From the NCBI RefSeq assembly GCF_963663645.1, contig NZ_OY760503.1, forward strand, positions 1,059,501 through 1,123,500: DNA of 64,000 nt. The letters run 5' to 3'. Source of the DNA: an uncultured Trichococcus sp. Lineage in GTDB: Bacteria; Bacillota; Bacilli; Lactobacillales; Aerococcaceae. The position numbers were made by a program, and so were the translations under genes. Positions 52,873-61,673 of this stretch are shown here, in pieces. Under the pieces are notes generated by a model. It made no database searches. It saw only the letters and a program-made list of their open reading frames with translations, and was not told where the DNA came from. Position 1 is the first letter of the stretch. Each line of letters starts with the position of its first letter.

Positions 52873-53036
52873 TTTGAAGAAGCCGTGTAACCCAGTTTCT
52901 TGACTATGCCTATCTAAAGAATAAATTCTTTAAACTGCTCATGGATAAGTTATCTTTCCGGGCGTTTAAAGGATTTTTTTTATTTACGGAAAATGGTCAA
53001 AAAAATGTGAGGCTTTATTCTTCTTGCAGACTTTTA

Positions 53037-53098
53037 TTGACAAATGAAATTGGATGAATTATTATTTGTTGTTTAATGGTAACTACCAGCAATTGCCA
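53037..53098 (+). promoter_or_regulatory. Promoter and operator of the first GntR paralogue
   Basis: TTGACA (53037-53042) and TATTAT (53060-53065), 17 nt apart. Palindrome TGGTAA-N10-TTGCCA (53077-53098) follows. The same promoter with a better palindrome recurs at 54143, showing the two were duplicated. Confidence 0.75.
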
Positions 53099-53153
53099 GC
53101 ATAGAATAAGTTTTATTGCTTATGGGTCCGTTCTCAAAAAGGAGTATAAAGAT

Positions 53154-53882
53154 ATGCTTAAAAAAAATAATTCAACCCCCTTATATAATCAACTAGTGGA
53201 TGTATTAATCGAGCACATAAAGACTAATTTGGATATTGATGAAAAGATGCTCTCCGAAAGAGAAATTTGCCTTAAATATGATGTCAGTCGCACAACTGTC
53301 CGGGCAGCACTAAATGAACTTGAAGAGATGGGTTACATATTCAAGCGCCATGGCAAAGGAACATTCGTTTCAGGATTGTGGAAAGAGATGCAGAATCTAT
53401 CGGAAGCGTATAGTTTTACGGAACAAATGAAACAACTCGGAAAAACACCGCACTCACAAGTGATCTCCCTGGAGTACATCGTAGCCAATCAGGATCTCGC
53501 AAAAAATGTAGGCATTCAGGAAGGTGAGCATGTATACAAAATGAAACGCCTTCGTTCAGCAGATGGGATGCCGATGATGTATGAAACAACCTTTATCCCC
53601 GCATATTTATTCCCGGATCTGACAATCAGCAAGCTTGAAAGTATGCCTTTATACGAATTGTATCCACAAGTGTATAATCAGGATATCAAGTACGCAGATG
53701 AAGAATTCTATGCCTCAGTGTTACAGGCAAAAGAATCTGAACAACTAGGGTTACCAGCAGGATCGGCCTGCTTGCGAATTCGTCGGACAACCTATAGCCA
53801 AGAAAATAAGATAGTCGAGTACACATTGAGTGTGGCACGTGGCGACCAATTCGTCTACAAGATTCGCCATTCTAAAAAATAA
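53154..53882 (+). CDS. GntR family regulator (UTRA), duplicated copy 1
   Basis: 242 aa from ATG 53154 (AAGGAG upstream). Winged helix MLSEREICLKYDVSRTTVRAALNELEEMGYIFKRHGKGTFVSG, then a UTRA domain (LSEAYSFTEQMKQLGKTPHSQVI...). Very similar along its whole length to the gene at 54266. GntR/UTRA regulators of this type sense GlcNAc-6-P or GalNAc-6-P-like sugars. It probably regulates the GalNAc operon. Confidence 0.92.
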   Translation: MLKKNNSTPLYNQLVDVLIEHIKTNLDIDEKMLSEREICLKYDVSRTTVRAALNELEEMGYIFKRHGKGTFVSGLWKEMQNLSEAYSFTEQMKQLGKTPHSQVISLEYIVANQDLAKNVGIQEGEHVYKMKRLRSADGMPMMYETTFIPAYLFPDLTISKLESMPLYELYPQVYNQDIKYADEEFYASVLQAKESEQLGLPAGSACLRIRRTTYSQENKIVEYTLSVARGDQFVYKIRHSKK

Positions 53883-53925
53883 CAGCTGAATCAGCACAAG
53901 CAAGACTAAAAAAAGATGGTTCAAG

Positions 53926-53994
53926 GTGATTACATTACCAGAAAATCAGTTAACTTTTCTGGGTACTGAAATCACGACAAGAGAAATTAAGTAA
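53926..53994 (+). pseudogene. Truncated agaS 5' remnant
   Basis: After the first GntR copy, GTG 53926 starts VITLPENQLTFLGTEITTREIK and then stops. It matches the start of the intact agaS at 55037 (VFTFSENHLTSLGAEITTREIK) in both protein and DNA. It is the left-over of a tandem duplication of GntR plus the agaS start. Confidence 0.85.
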
Positions 53995-54000
53995 TAATCA

Positions 54001-54054
54001 GAACTAGCCGGATACCCGCGAAAAACGCGGCGTATCCGGCTAGTTCTTTATTTG
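54001..54054 (+). terminator. Terminator after the first GntR copy
   Basis: Nearly perfect stem AACTAGCCGGATACCCGCG / CGCGGCGTATCCGGCTAGTT with TTTATTT after. It isolates the first copy from the second. Confidence 0.92.
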
Positions 54055-54142
54055 TGCTGCACACAATTGGAATGCGTATCCTGCAACCATCATGTTTTCG
54101 GAGAAAAAGTGGACGGCGCAATGAATTCTGTGAAGATTATTG

Positions 54143-54206
54143 TTGACAAATGAAATCGCAAGCATTATTATTTACCTATAACTGGTAATTACAAGTAGTT
54201 ACCAGT
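54143..54206 (+). promoter_or_regulatory. Promoter and operator of the second GntR copy / GalNAc operon
   Basis: TTGACA (54143-54148) and TATTAT (54166-54171), 17 nt apart. A palindrome with arms ACTGGTAATTAC and GTAGTTACCAGT (54181-54206), core TGGTAA-N10-TTACCA, lies over the start. It likely binds one or both GntR paralogues and controls the GalNAc genes. Confidence 0.8.
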
Positions 54207-54265
54207 TGAAGTGATGAATCAATTTTCTTGGCAATGGATGTCATTTCAGGAAAGAGGATAAAAAC

Positions 54266-54994
54266 ATGCTGGAAAAAAACAGCTCGATTCCCTTATATAA
54301 TCAATTAATTGATGTCTTGATCGAGTATATAAAAATGAACTTAAACGATGATGAAAAAATGCTTTCAGAGAGAGAAATTTGCTTGAAATATGATGTTAGC
54401 CGTACAACGGTACGTGCAGCATTAAATGAACTTGAAGAAATGGGCTACATATTCAAACGCCATGGCAAAGGTACTTTTGTATCTGGGCTATGGAAGGAGA
54501 TGCAGAACCTGTCAGATGCCTACAGCTTTACTGAACAAATGAAACAAATGGGAAAAGTGCCGCATACACAAGTGGTGTCACTTGAGGAACTTGCGGCCAA
54601 TCAATTCGTGGCAAAACATCTGGGGGTAGAGGAGGGCGAACGCGTATACAAAATGAAGCGACTGCGTTCGGCAGAGGATATGAAGATGATGTATGAGACA
54701 ACCTTTATCCCCGCATATTTATTCCCGGATCTAACAATCAGTAAACTGGAAAGTATGCCTTTATACGAATTATTTCCACGACTTTATAATCAGGATATCA
54801 AATATGCGGATGAAGAATTCTACGCTTCCGTCTTACAGGAAAAAGAATCCGAAAAGTTAGGACTACCCGCTGGATCGGCCTGCTTGCGAATTCGTCGGAC
54901 AACCTATAGCCAAGAAAATAAAATTATCGAGTATACATTGAGTGTGGCGCGCGGTGACCAATTCGTCTACAAGATTCGCCATTCCAAAAAATAA
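54266..54994 (+). CDS. GntR family regulator (UTRA), duplicated copy 2
   Basis: 242 aa, AGAGGA before the ATG. Almost the same protein as copy 1: identical HTH, with differences concentrated at residues 100-140 of the UTRA domain (LEELAANQFVAKHLGVEEGERV versus LEYIVANQDLAKNVGIQEGEHV), so effector sensing may differ. It is the first gene of the agaS-containing operon and probably autoregulated. Confidence 0.92.
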   Translation: MLEKNSSIPLYNQLIDVLIEYIKMNLNDDEKMLSEREICLKYDVSRTTVRAALNELEEMGYIFKRHGKGTFVSGLWKEMQNLSDAYSFTEQMKQMGKVPHTQVVSLEELAANQFVAKHLGVEEGERVYKMKRLRSAEDMKMMYETTFIPAYLFPDLTISKLESMPLYELFPRLYNQDIKYADEEFYASVLQEKESEKLGLPAGSACLRIRRTTYSQENKIIEYTLSVARGDQFVYKIRHSKK

Positions 54995-55036
54995 CAGCGG
55001 AATATAACAAACAAGACCAAAAAAGGAGTGTTCAAC

Positions 55037-56212
55037 GTGTTTACATTTTCAGAAAATCATTTAACTTCTCTGGGTGCCGAAATCACGACAAGAGAAATCA
55101 AGCAACAACCAGAATTATGGCAAGAAGCATTTGACTACTACATACGAGAGTCTCAACGTATCACAGACTTCCTTAAAGTGATTACGGATACACATGAACA
55201 TGTGCGTGTCATTTTTACGGGAGCTGGAACATCCGCCTATGTAGGAGATACTATTTTGCCTTACCTGAAAGAAATAGGGGACGAAGGGCATTTCGAGTTT
55301 CAAACCGTAGCTACGACGAATCTTGTTTCCAATCCTAAGAGTTATTTCAAAGCAGAAATACCGACCGTATTGGTGTCCTTTGCCCGTAGCGGAAACAGTC
55401 CGGAGAGTTTGGCTTCCGTTGAGTTGGGGAAACAACTGGTTAATGATTTCTATCAAATCACCATCACTTGTGCTCCAGATGGAAAGCTTGCGCAACATTC
55501 TGACGGAGACGAAAAGAACCTGCTGCTATTGATGCCGAGTCGTTCGAACGATCAAGGTTTTGCAATGACAGGAAGCTTTACTTGTATGACATTAACGGCA
55601 CTTTTGACGTTCGACCCAGCTGAACCGGAAGAAAAAGAGGCCATCGTTTCCCAGATTATTTCCATGGGACGTAATGTTATCGCCCGTGAAGTGGACATCC
55701 AAGCATTCGTAGATTTGGATTTCAATCGTGTCATCTATCTAGGCTCAGGTGGTTTAGCTGGTTTAGCCCGTGAGGTACAATTGAAGATTCTGGAGTTGAC
55801 AGCGGGAAAAGTGGCAACTGCGTTTGACAGCTCACTAGGTTTTCGACACGGACCAAAATCATTCGTCGATGATAAATCCCTCGTATTCGTGTTTGTATCC
55901 AATGATGCCTACACACGCAAATACGACATCGACATGTTGACAGAGCTGGACGGAGATAAAGTTGCTCAAACGATTTGCGGCATTTCTGTCGACGGAAAAC
56001 TGAAATTTGAAGGAACTAACTTTCTGTTTGAAGAAAGCTATGGGCAGGTGCCTGATGCTTATCTGGCTTTACCATACGCTATGTTTGGGCAAACTTTATC
56101 TCTTTTCACTGCAATCAAAGTGGGCAATCGCCCTGACACACCATCTCCATCAGGGACCGTGAACCGCATAGTGAAAGGCGTGAATATCTATAGCGTTGCT
56201 GATTCAGAATAA
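55037..56212 (+). CDS. agaS: AgaS, GalN-6-P deaminase/isomerase (SIS family)
   Basis: 391 aa from GTG 55037 (AAGGAG 8 nt upstream; a GTG at 55028 is too close). Two SIS domains: VRVIFTGAGTSAYVGDTI, VLVSFARSGNSPESLASVE, VIYLGSGGLAGLAREVQLK, FRHGPKSFVDD. AgaS converts galactosamine-6-P to tagatose-6-P with loss of ammonia. It precedes the deacetylase and PTS genes of the same pathway. Confidence 0.93.
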   Translation: MFTFSENHLTSLGAEITTREIKQQPELWQEAFDYYIRESQRITDFLKVITDTHEHVRVIFTGAGTSAYVGDTILPYLKEIGDEGHFEFQTVATTNLVSNPKSYFKAEIPTVLVSFARSGNSPESLASVELGKQLVNDFYQITITCAPDGKLAQHSDGDEKNLLLLMPSRSNDQGFAMTGSFTCMTLTALLTFDPAEPEEKEAIVSQIISMGRNVIAREVDIQAFVDLDFNRVIYLGSGGLAGLAREVQLKILELTAGKVATAFDSSLGFRHGPKSFVDDKSLVFVFVSNDAYTRKYDIDMLTELDGDKVAQTICGISVDGKLKFEGTNFLFEESYGQVPDAYLALPYAMFGQTLSLFTAIKVGNRPDTPSPSGTVNRIVKGVNIYSVADSE

Positions 56213-56233
56213 ATAAGAAAAGAAGGCTTGGAA

Positions 56234-57385
56234 ATGAAGAAATATGTTTTTGCGGAAACGTTTTATTTCACAGACGGAGAAAAAGGACCAGGGTACCTCG
56301 AGATAACTGATGGTAAATTCGGCTCATTTACAACTGAAAAACCAGTCAATAGCGAAATCATCGACTACAGCGGCAAGCAGATAGCTCCCGGATTGGTTGA
56401 TACGCACATTCATGGTTATAAAGGATACGATGTGATGGACAACGATTTGGAAGGGTTGAATGTGATTGCCGAGGGGATCCTTTCCTGTGGCGTAACGTCG
56501 TTCCTGCCTACGACACTGACTGCTTCAACGGAGCAACTGGACGCTGTATGCGCCACAATAGGCGCGAACATAGAGAATGTAAAAGGGGCGAAAATACGGG
56601 GGATATTCCTGGAAGGGCCGTTCTTCTGCGAAAAATATAAAGGCGCTCAAAATCCGAAATACATGGGTGATCCATCAATTGAAAAACTAGCCAAATGGCA
56701 AAAATTGGCTAAAGGACATGTGAAAAAAATTGCCTTGGCTCCAGAAAGAGCGGGTACATTGGAATTTATCGATTATGCAACAGAACATAACATCCATACG
56801 GCTATTGCCCATACTGAGGCAACGTATGAACAATGCAAAGCAGCGGTTGAACACGGCGCGAACATCTTTGTACACACCTATAATGGAATGCGCGGTCTCC
56901 ACCACCGTGAACCAGGTGTTGTCGGAGCGGCCATTACGTTGAAGAATGTATTCGATGAACTGATCTGTGATGGACATCATGTGCATCCGGTAGCTGCTCA
57001 AGTCGTAATGGATGGTCATGGACGCGATAAAACTGTATTGGTCACGGACTGCATGCGTGGTGGCGGGCTAGGAGACAGCGAATCGATGCTGGGAGAGTTC
57101 CCGGTTTTGATTAAAGATGGTGCTGCGCGACTGGTATCCGACGGTAGTTTAGCAGGAAGTGTCCTTGAACTGATTTCGGCGGTTCGCAATGTCGTATCGT
57201 GGGGGCTTGCTACACCCGCTGAAGCCATCAAAATGGCAAGCTTGGTTCCGGCCCAAAGCGTGGGCATCGCTGACGTCTGCGGACAAATTGCACAAGGATA
57301 TGCAGCAGACTTCATTGTATTGGATAGCAATCTGGAACTGGCAGAAACGTATTTAGATGGAAAATCAGTCTATGTGAAAGCATAA
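56234..57385 (+). CDS. agaA: N-acetylgalactosamine-6-phosphate deacetylase (NagA/AgaA family)
   Basis: 383 aa from ATG 56234 (GAAGG upstream). Amidohydrolase marks: DTHIHGYKGYDVMD, LEGPFF (metal Glu), AHTEATYEQ, HTYNGMRGLHHREPGVVGA, ICDGHHVHP, and catalytic Asp in VTDCMRGGG. NagA and AgaA are hard to tell apart; the neighbours agaS, lacC and lacD favour GalNAc-6-P as substrate. Confidence 0.92.
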   Translation: MKKYVFAETFYFTDGEKGPGYLEITDGKFGSFTTEKPVNSEIIDYSGKQIAPGLVDTHIHGYKGYDVMDNDLEGLNVIAEGILSCGVTSFLPTTLTASTEQLDAVCATIGANIENVKGAKIRGIFLEGPFFCEKYKGAQNPKYMGDPSIEKLAKWQKLAKGHVKKIALAPERAGTLEFIDYATEHNIHTAIAHTEATYEQCKAAVEHGANIFVHTYNGMRGLHHREPGVVGAAITLKNVFDELICDGHHVHPVAAQVVMDGHGRDKTVLVTDCMRGGGLGDSESMLGEFPVLIKDGAARLVSDGSLAGSVLELISAVRNVVSWGLATPAEAIKMASLVPAQSVGIADVCGQIAQGYAADFIVLDSNLELAETYLDGKSVYVKA

Positions 57386-57411
57386 ATAAAACAGAAAAGG
57401 AAGATGATCCG

Positions 57412-57855
57412 ATGATAGGGTGTATCGTTACCGGACACGGGGAATTTGCAATCGGCATGACCCAGGCGTTAACAATGATTGCAGGAGACCAGGAACATTA
57501 TGAAGTTGTTCCGTTTTATGAGGAAAATTCACTGGAAACATTTGAGGATAATATAGGGAAATCTATAGCTAGTCTTCGTGAGAATACGGATGGTGTCATC
57601 ATTTTTACTGACTTAATGGGGGGGACGCCATTCCGAACAGCTATGATGCAGGCATCTGAGTACGATAAGGTTGAAGTCATCACCGGAACGAACCTTCCCA
57701 TGCTGATCGAAATCGGTTTGGGACGCATCTACAGTGAAGACGTGGAGGCGTTGGCCGTGCAAGCCGTACAAGTGGGAATGCAAGGTGTCCAACATCCCAA
57801 GCTTCCGGTCGTTGCTGATGAGAAAGAAAATGAGAGCGAACTGGAGGGGATTTAA
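57412..57855 (+). CDS. PTS mannose-family EIIA (second system)
   Basis: 147 aa. CIVTGHGEFAIGMTQAL holds the phosphorylated His9; IIFTDLMGGTPFRTA is diagnostic. An acidic tail ends the protein. The stop codon abuts the next start. It serves the EIIB/EIIC/EIID downstream. Confidence 0.92.
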   Translation: MIGCIVTGHGEFAIGMTQALTMIAGDQEHYEVVPFYEENSLETFEDNIGKSIASLRENTDGVIIFTDLMGGTPFRTAMMQASEYDKVEVITGTNLPMLIEIGLGRIYSEDVEALAVQAVQVGMQGVQHPKLPVVADEKENESELEGI

Positions 57856-58131
57856 ATGTGGGAAATCATCCTAGGTTCATCCATCGTAATGATAATTTTC
57901 ATTATCTTATTGGTTATTGTCTATTACTTAACGAGTTTTCGCGGTGTGAAGAAACAGAAAGAGCATTTCTCCACTTTGCACACATCACTTGCTAAAGGAC
58001 AAAAAGTCAGTTTTTCAAACGGTATTTATGGGATTGTCAATGCGGTGAGTAAAGACACAGTGGACATTCAAGTGAAATCTGGGGCTGTTATGACTGTTTC
58101 GCGTTATGCCATTTCTGAAATACTGAAATAG
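57856..58131 (+). CDS. YajC-like membrane protein within the PTS operon
   Basis: 91 aa. One N-terminal membrane helix (IILGSSIVMIIFIILLVIVYYL), basic KKQKEH junction, then a small soluble domain GQKVSFSNGIYGIVNAVSKDTVDIQVKSG as in preprotein translocase YajC. Starts directly after EIIA with GGAGGGG upstream. YajC-like genes also lie in the streptococcal hyaluronate PTS operon, so an accessory role for this class of PTS is plausible but unproven. Confidence 0.85.
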   Translation: MWEIILGSSIVMIIFIILLVIVYYLTSFRGVKKQKEHFSTLHTSLAKGQKVSFSNGIYGIVNAVSKDTVDIQVKSGAVMTVSRYAISEILK

Positions 58132-58245
58132 AAAAGCCCGATACGGATATTTTACAGTAAACATCCAATGACAAAATCATGGATCCAAAAAGGATTTGTA
58201 AGCGCATCCTTTTGTGAAGTGGACAGCAAAGAGAGGAGCAATACA

Positions 58246-58722
58246 ATGCCAAACATATTATTGACAAGAATAGATAATCGACTCATTCACGGACAGGTGG
58301 CTACTCAGTGGAATTCATCATTAGGGTCCAACCTGATTCTCGTAGCGAATGATAAAGTTGCAGCAGACAAAATGAGGCAGGGCTTAATGGACATGGCGGC
58401 ACCATCTGGAGTAGCTACACGGTACTTCACTTTGGAAAAAACCATTGAAATCATTCATAAAGCAACTGAGCGTCAGAAGATTTTTATCATTTGCGAGAAT
58501 CCTTCGGACGTTTTGAAATTAGTGGAGGGAGGTGTACCTATCAAGAAGGTCAACATCGGTAACATGCATATGTCTGAAGGAAAACGTCAAGTAGCAACAT
58601 CTGTTGCGGTTGATGAGAACGATATTGCGGCCTTCAAAAAACTGCAGGAGAGGGGCGTTGAACTGGAAATCCGACGTGTACCAACGATGGCAGCTGAAGA
58701 TGTATCAAAGTTGTACAGTTAA
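58246..58722 (+). CDS. PTS mannose-family EIIB (second system)
   Basis: 158 aa from ATG 58246 (GAGAGGAG upstream; frame open to 58168). LLTRIDNRLIHGQVATQW carries His15. Homologous to the first EIIB but clearly diverged, which argues for different sugars. Confidence 0.93.
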   Translation: MPNILLTRIDNRLIHGQVATQWNSSLGSNLILVANDKVAADKMRQGLMDMAAPSGVATRYFTLEKTIEIIHKATERQKIFIICENPSDVLKLVEGGVPIKKVNIGNMHMSEGKRQVATSVAVDENDIAAFKKLQERGVELEIRRVPTMAAEDVSKLYS

Positions 58723-58751
58723 GCGTTCTAATTTGAAAGGAGAAATAAATA

Positions 58752-59564
58752 ATGGAATTTGATTATAGCATTATTCAAATCATTCTCGTTTTCGTTGTAA
58801 CATTCATTGCTGCAATTGATCAATTCAGTTTTTTGGAATCACTATACCAACCGATTGTTATGGGGCCGGTCATTGGGTTGGTTTTAGGCGACGTAACCAC
58901 AGGGTTGATTGTCGGCGGTACCTATCAGCTAATGACCATCGGTAACATGCCGGTTGGGGGAGCTCAACCACCCAATGCCGTTATCGGAGGCATCATGGCG
59001 ACAATTTTGGCGATTTCGCTGAAACTGGAACCAACCGTTGCCGTAGCGACTGCGGTTCCGTTCTCATTGCTTGGTCAGTATGGCGTAACACTGATCTTTT
59101 CAGCGATGTCTCCAATGATGTCAGTGGCTGACAAGTATGCACATAGCGCTGATGATAAAGGGATCGAAAAATTGAATTATCTGGCAATGACAATATTGGG
59201 ACTTATCTTTGGTGTTATCGTAACGCTATTCTTTATTGGTGGAGCTGCTTTTGGAGATTCCATCGTAGGTGCTATACCTGCTTGGTTAATGGGTGGCTTA
59301 AGCGCTGCCGGGGGCATGATGCGTTATGTCGGGTTTGCAATTCTATTGAAAGTTATGGTTTCACGTGAAATGTGGGGATTCTATTTTATGGGATTTGCCT
59401 TAGCCAATATTGTAGCTGGTATTCCAGCACTGAGCGGTTCCGCATTGCTGCTGATTGCTTTCATCGGATTTGGTTTCGCATTCTGGGATTACCAAATGCA
59501 AACAAAATTCAAGACTGCAAACGCGGGTGTTATGACTGATGGAGGCGAAGAAGATGGCATATAA
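58752..59564 (+). CDS. PTS mannose-family EIIC (second system)
   Basis: 270 aa, seven or more hydrophobic segments. MGPVIGLVLGDVTTGLIVGGTYQLMTIGNMPVGGAQPPNAV is the family core. AAAGGAG precedes the ATG; it overlaps EIID by 11 nt. AgaW-like in context. Confidence 0.93.
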   Translation: MEFDYSIIQIILVFVVTFIAAIDQFSFLESLYQPIVMGPVIGLVLGDVTTGLIVGGTYQLMTIGNMPVGGAQPPNAVIGGIMATILAISLKLEPTVAVATAVPFSLLGQYGVTLIFSAMSPMMSVADKYAHSADDKGIEKLNYLAMTILGLIFGVIVTLFFIGGAAFGDSIVGAIPAWLMGGLSAAGGMMRYVGFAILLKVMVSREMWGFYFMGFALANIVAGIPALSGSALLLIAFIGFGFAFWDYQMQTKFKTANAGVMTDGGEEDGI

Positions 59565-60594
59565 TATTCCGGATACATACAAAAATACAACGCCAGCCCC
59601 ACAACTGGATAAGAAAACATTAAACAAAATGGTATGGCGCTCGTTGTTCCTGCAAGCTTCCTTCAACTATGAACGGATGCAAGCAAATGGCTGGCTATAC
59701 GGAATTTTACCCGGTCTGAAAAAGATCCATACAGACGAAGATGATTTATCCGCATCCATGTCGCATAACCTGGAATTCTTCAATACACACCCATTCTTGG
59801 TTACTTTTGTAATGGGTATCGTCTTATCATTGGAACAAAACAAAGCGGATATTCCAACCATCCGTGCTGTACGCGTTGCTGCAATGGGGCCTTTAGGCGG
59901 TATCGGTGATGCTTTATTCTGGTTCACACTTGTTCCGATCACTGCCGGTATTACTTCAAACATGGCTTTAACCGGTAATATCGCAGCACCATTCATCTTC
60001 CTTTTGGTTTTCAATGCAGCACAATTCGGTATCCGGTTCTTCTTGATGAATTGGTCATACAAGCTCGGTACTGATGCTATTGGTCTTCTTACCGCAAATG
60101 CAAAAGAATTCACACGTGCTGCCAGCATTTTGGGGATATTCGTTGTCGGTGCTTTGACAAGTCTTTATGGTGCAACAAAATTAGGCGTTGAAATCCCAAA
60201 TGGGACTACGTTTGATACAGTGGCCATCACTACTGTTGTAGAAGCCAATGAAGTGGATAATTACGCTGACCAAATCTACAGCATGGATGAAGCTGGGGAA
60301 CCGGTCATCGATGCTGCCACTGGGGATCCTGTCCTAGCGGAGGGCGCAAGCATTCGCGAACTTTCAAACGGTGACATGCAAATCACGTACAACGAATTCG
60401 ATGAAGTGCCGGTAACGATCAACATCCAAAGCATTTTGGACGGCATTTTACCGCAGTTGATTCCATTGGCATTGACGTTGATGCTCTACTTCTTCTTCGT
60501 GAAGAGAAACTGGACACCTTTAAAAGGTATCGGACTATTATTGATACTTGGTTTGTTGGGATCTGGCCTGGGCATTTGGCCTTCTATTTGGTAA
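59554..60594 (+). CDS. PTS mannose-family EIID, enlarged (second system)
   Basis: 346 aa from ATG 59554 (GGAGG within EIIC; an ATG at 59539 is in frame). SFNYERMQANGWLYGILPGLKKIH and VRVAAMGPLGGIGDALFWFTLVPI identify EIID. Residues about 218-285 form a hydrophilic, acidic insertion (...ANEVDNYADQIYSMDEAGEP...) absent from the 269-aa EIID at 51642. Its place, before the last membrane segment, matches the extracellular gamma region of ManD proteins. Confidence 0.92.
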   Translation: MAYNIPDTYKNTTPAPQLDKKTLNKMVWRSLFLQASFNYERMQANGWLYGILPGLKKIHTDEDDLSASMSHNLEFFNTHPFLVTFVMGIVLSLEQNKADIPTIRAVRVAAMGPLGGIGDALFWFTLVPITAGITSNMALTGNIAAPFIFLLVFNAAQFGIRFFLMNWSYKLGTDAIGLLTANAKEFTRAASILGIFVVGALTSLYGATKLGVEIPNGTTFDTVAITTVVEANEVDNYADQIYSMDEAGEPVIDAATGDPVLAEGASIRELSNGDMQITYNEFDEVPVTINIQSILDGILPQLIPLALTLMLYFFFVKRNWTPLKGIGLLLILGLLGSGLGIWPSIW

Positions 60595-60629
60595 AAAGTC
60601 CCTCTTAGAATAACGTTTGAATCAGTTGT

Positions 60630-60665
60630 CATCCAACGACACGAGTTGTCGTTGGATGTGTTTTT
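60630..60665 (+). terminator. Terminator between EIID and lacC
   Basis: Stem CATCCAACGACA / TGTCGTTGGATG, 5-nt loop, followed by TGTTTTT. It may only partly stop transcription since lacC-lacD follow without an obvious promoter. Confidence 0.85.
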
Positions 60666-60712
60666 CAAGAAAATTTGAATTAAAATACCCAAACACTAAA
60701 TGAGGTGGAAAT

Positions 60713-61654
60713 GTGATTGTAACGGTAACGATGAATCCATCTGTGGATATCTCTTATCCACTTGGAAAACTCGTCATAAACGATGTGAATCGTGTTGAGA
60801 ATGTTTCCAAAACGGCGGGTGGGAAAGGGTTGAATGTCAGCCGTGTCGCAAAACAACTCGGCAGTAACGTATTGGCTACAGGTATTATTGGTGGCACACT
60901 CGGGGAGTTTATCCAAGAACAATTGGATAAACAGGAAATACGACATGATTTTTATCAGACGACCAAAGAATCCCGGAATTGTATTGCCATTCTGCATGAG
61001 GGCAACCAAACTGAGATTCTGGAAGATGGCCCGATCTTAAGTGACCAAGAAGAGACTGACTTCCTGCTGCATTTTTCCGGCATGCTGATGGATGACCAAA
61101 TTTCCGTCATTTCTATTTCCGGAAGTCTACCTAGAGGGTTATCGCAGGATTGTTATGTAAAAATGATTGAACTTGCAAATGAAAAAAATATTCTGGTTAT
61201 CCTGGACACATCCGGGGAACCATTCCGTAGAGTTTTGGAAACCACCAACATCAGACCGACCGTTATCAAGCCAAACATCAGTGAACTTAGCGCACTAGAG
61301 GATAAGGCTTTAGACGGGGACTGGAATGCGTTAAAGGCCGTATTGGAAGGCCAACGCTACCGTGATATAGAATGGATTATTGTCTCTATGGGAAGTGAAG
61401 GTGCTTTTGCCAAACACCATGATAAGTATTACCATGTTGAGGTTCCTGGGATTACGGCCATCAGTCCAGTAGGTTCGGGGGATGCGACAGTGGCAGGTAT
61501 TGCGACGGCGCTTGAAGCCAGAAGCACTGATGAAGACTTATTGAAGATGGCTATGACCACCGGTGTATTGAATACGTTGGAAGAGCGGACCGGATACATT
61601 AACTGTGAAAACTATGATTTCTATTATGAAAAAATAAAAATAACTCAGATTTAA
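60713..61654 (+). CDS. lacC: Tagatose-6-phosphate kinase (PfkB family)
   Basis: 313 aa, GTG start with AGGTGG upstream. PfkB marks: VTVTMNPSVDISYPLG, TAGGKGLNVSRVAKQLG and the C-terminal catalytic SPVGSGDATVAGIATAL (Asp base). 1-phosphofructokinase looks similar; the aldolase that follows and the GalNAc genes before it favour tagatose-6-P. Confidence 0.9.
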   Translation: MIVTVTMNPSVDISYPLGKLVINDVNRVENVSKTAGGKGLNVSRVAKQLGSNVLATGIIGGTLGEFIQEQLDKQEIRHDFYQTTKESRNCIAILHEGNQTEILEDGPILSDQEETDFLLHFSGMLMDDQISVISISGSLPRGLSQDCYVKMIELANEKNILVILDTSGEPFRRVLETTNIRPTVIKPNISELSALEDKALDGDWNALKAVLEGQRYRDIEWIIVSMGSEGAFAKHHDKYYHVEVPGITAISPVGSGDATVAGIATALEARSTDEDLLKMAMTTGVLNTLEERTGYINCENYDFYYEKIKITQI

Positions 61655-61673
61655 AAATTAAAGGAGTGTACTC

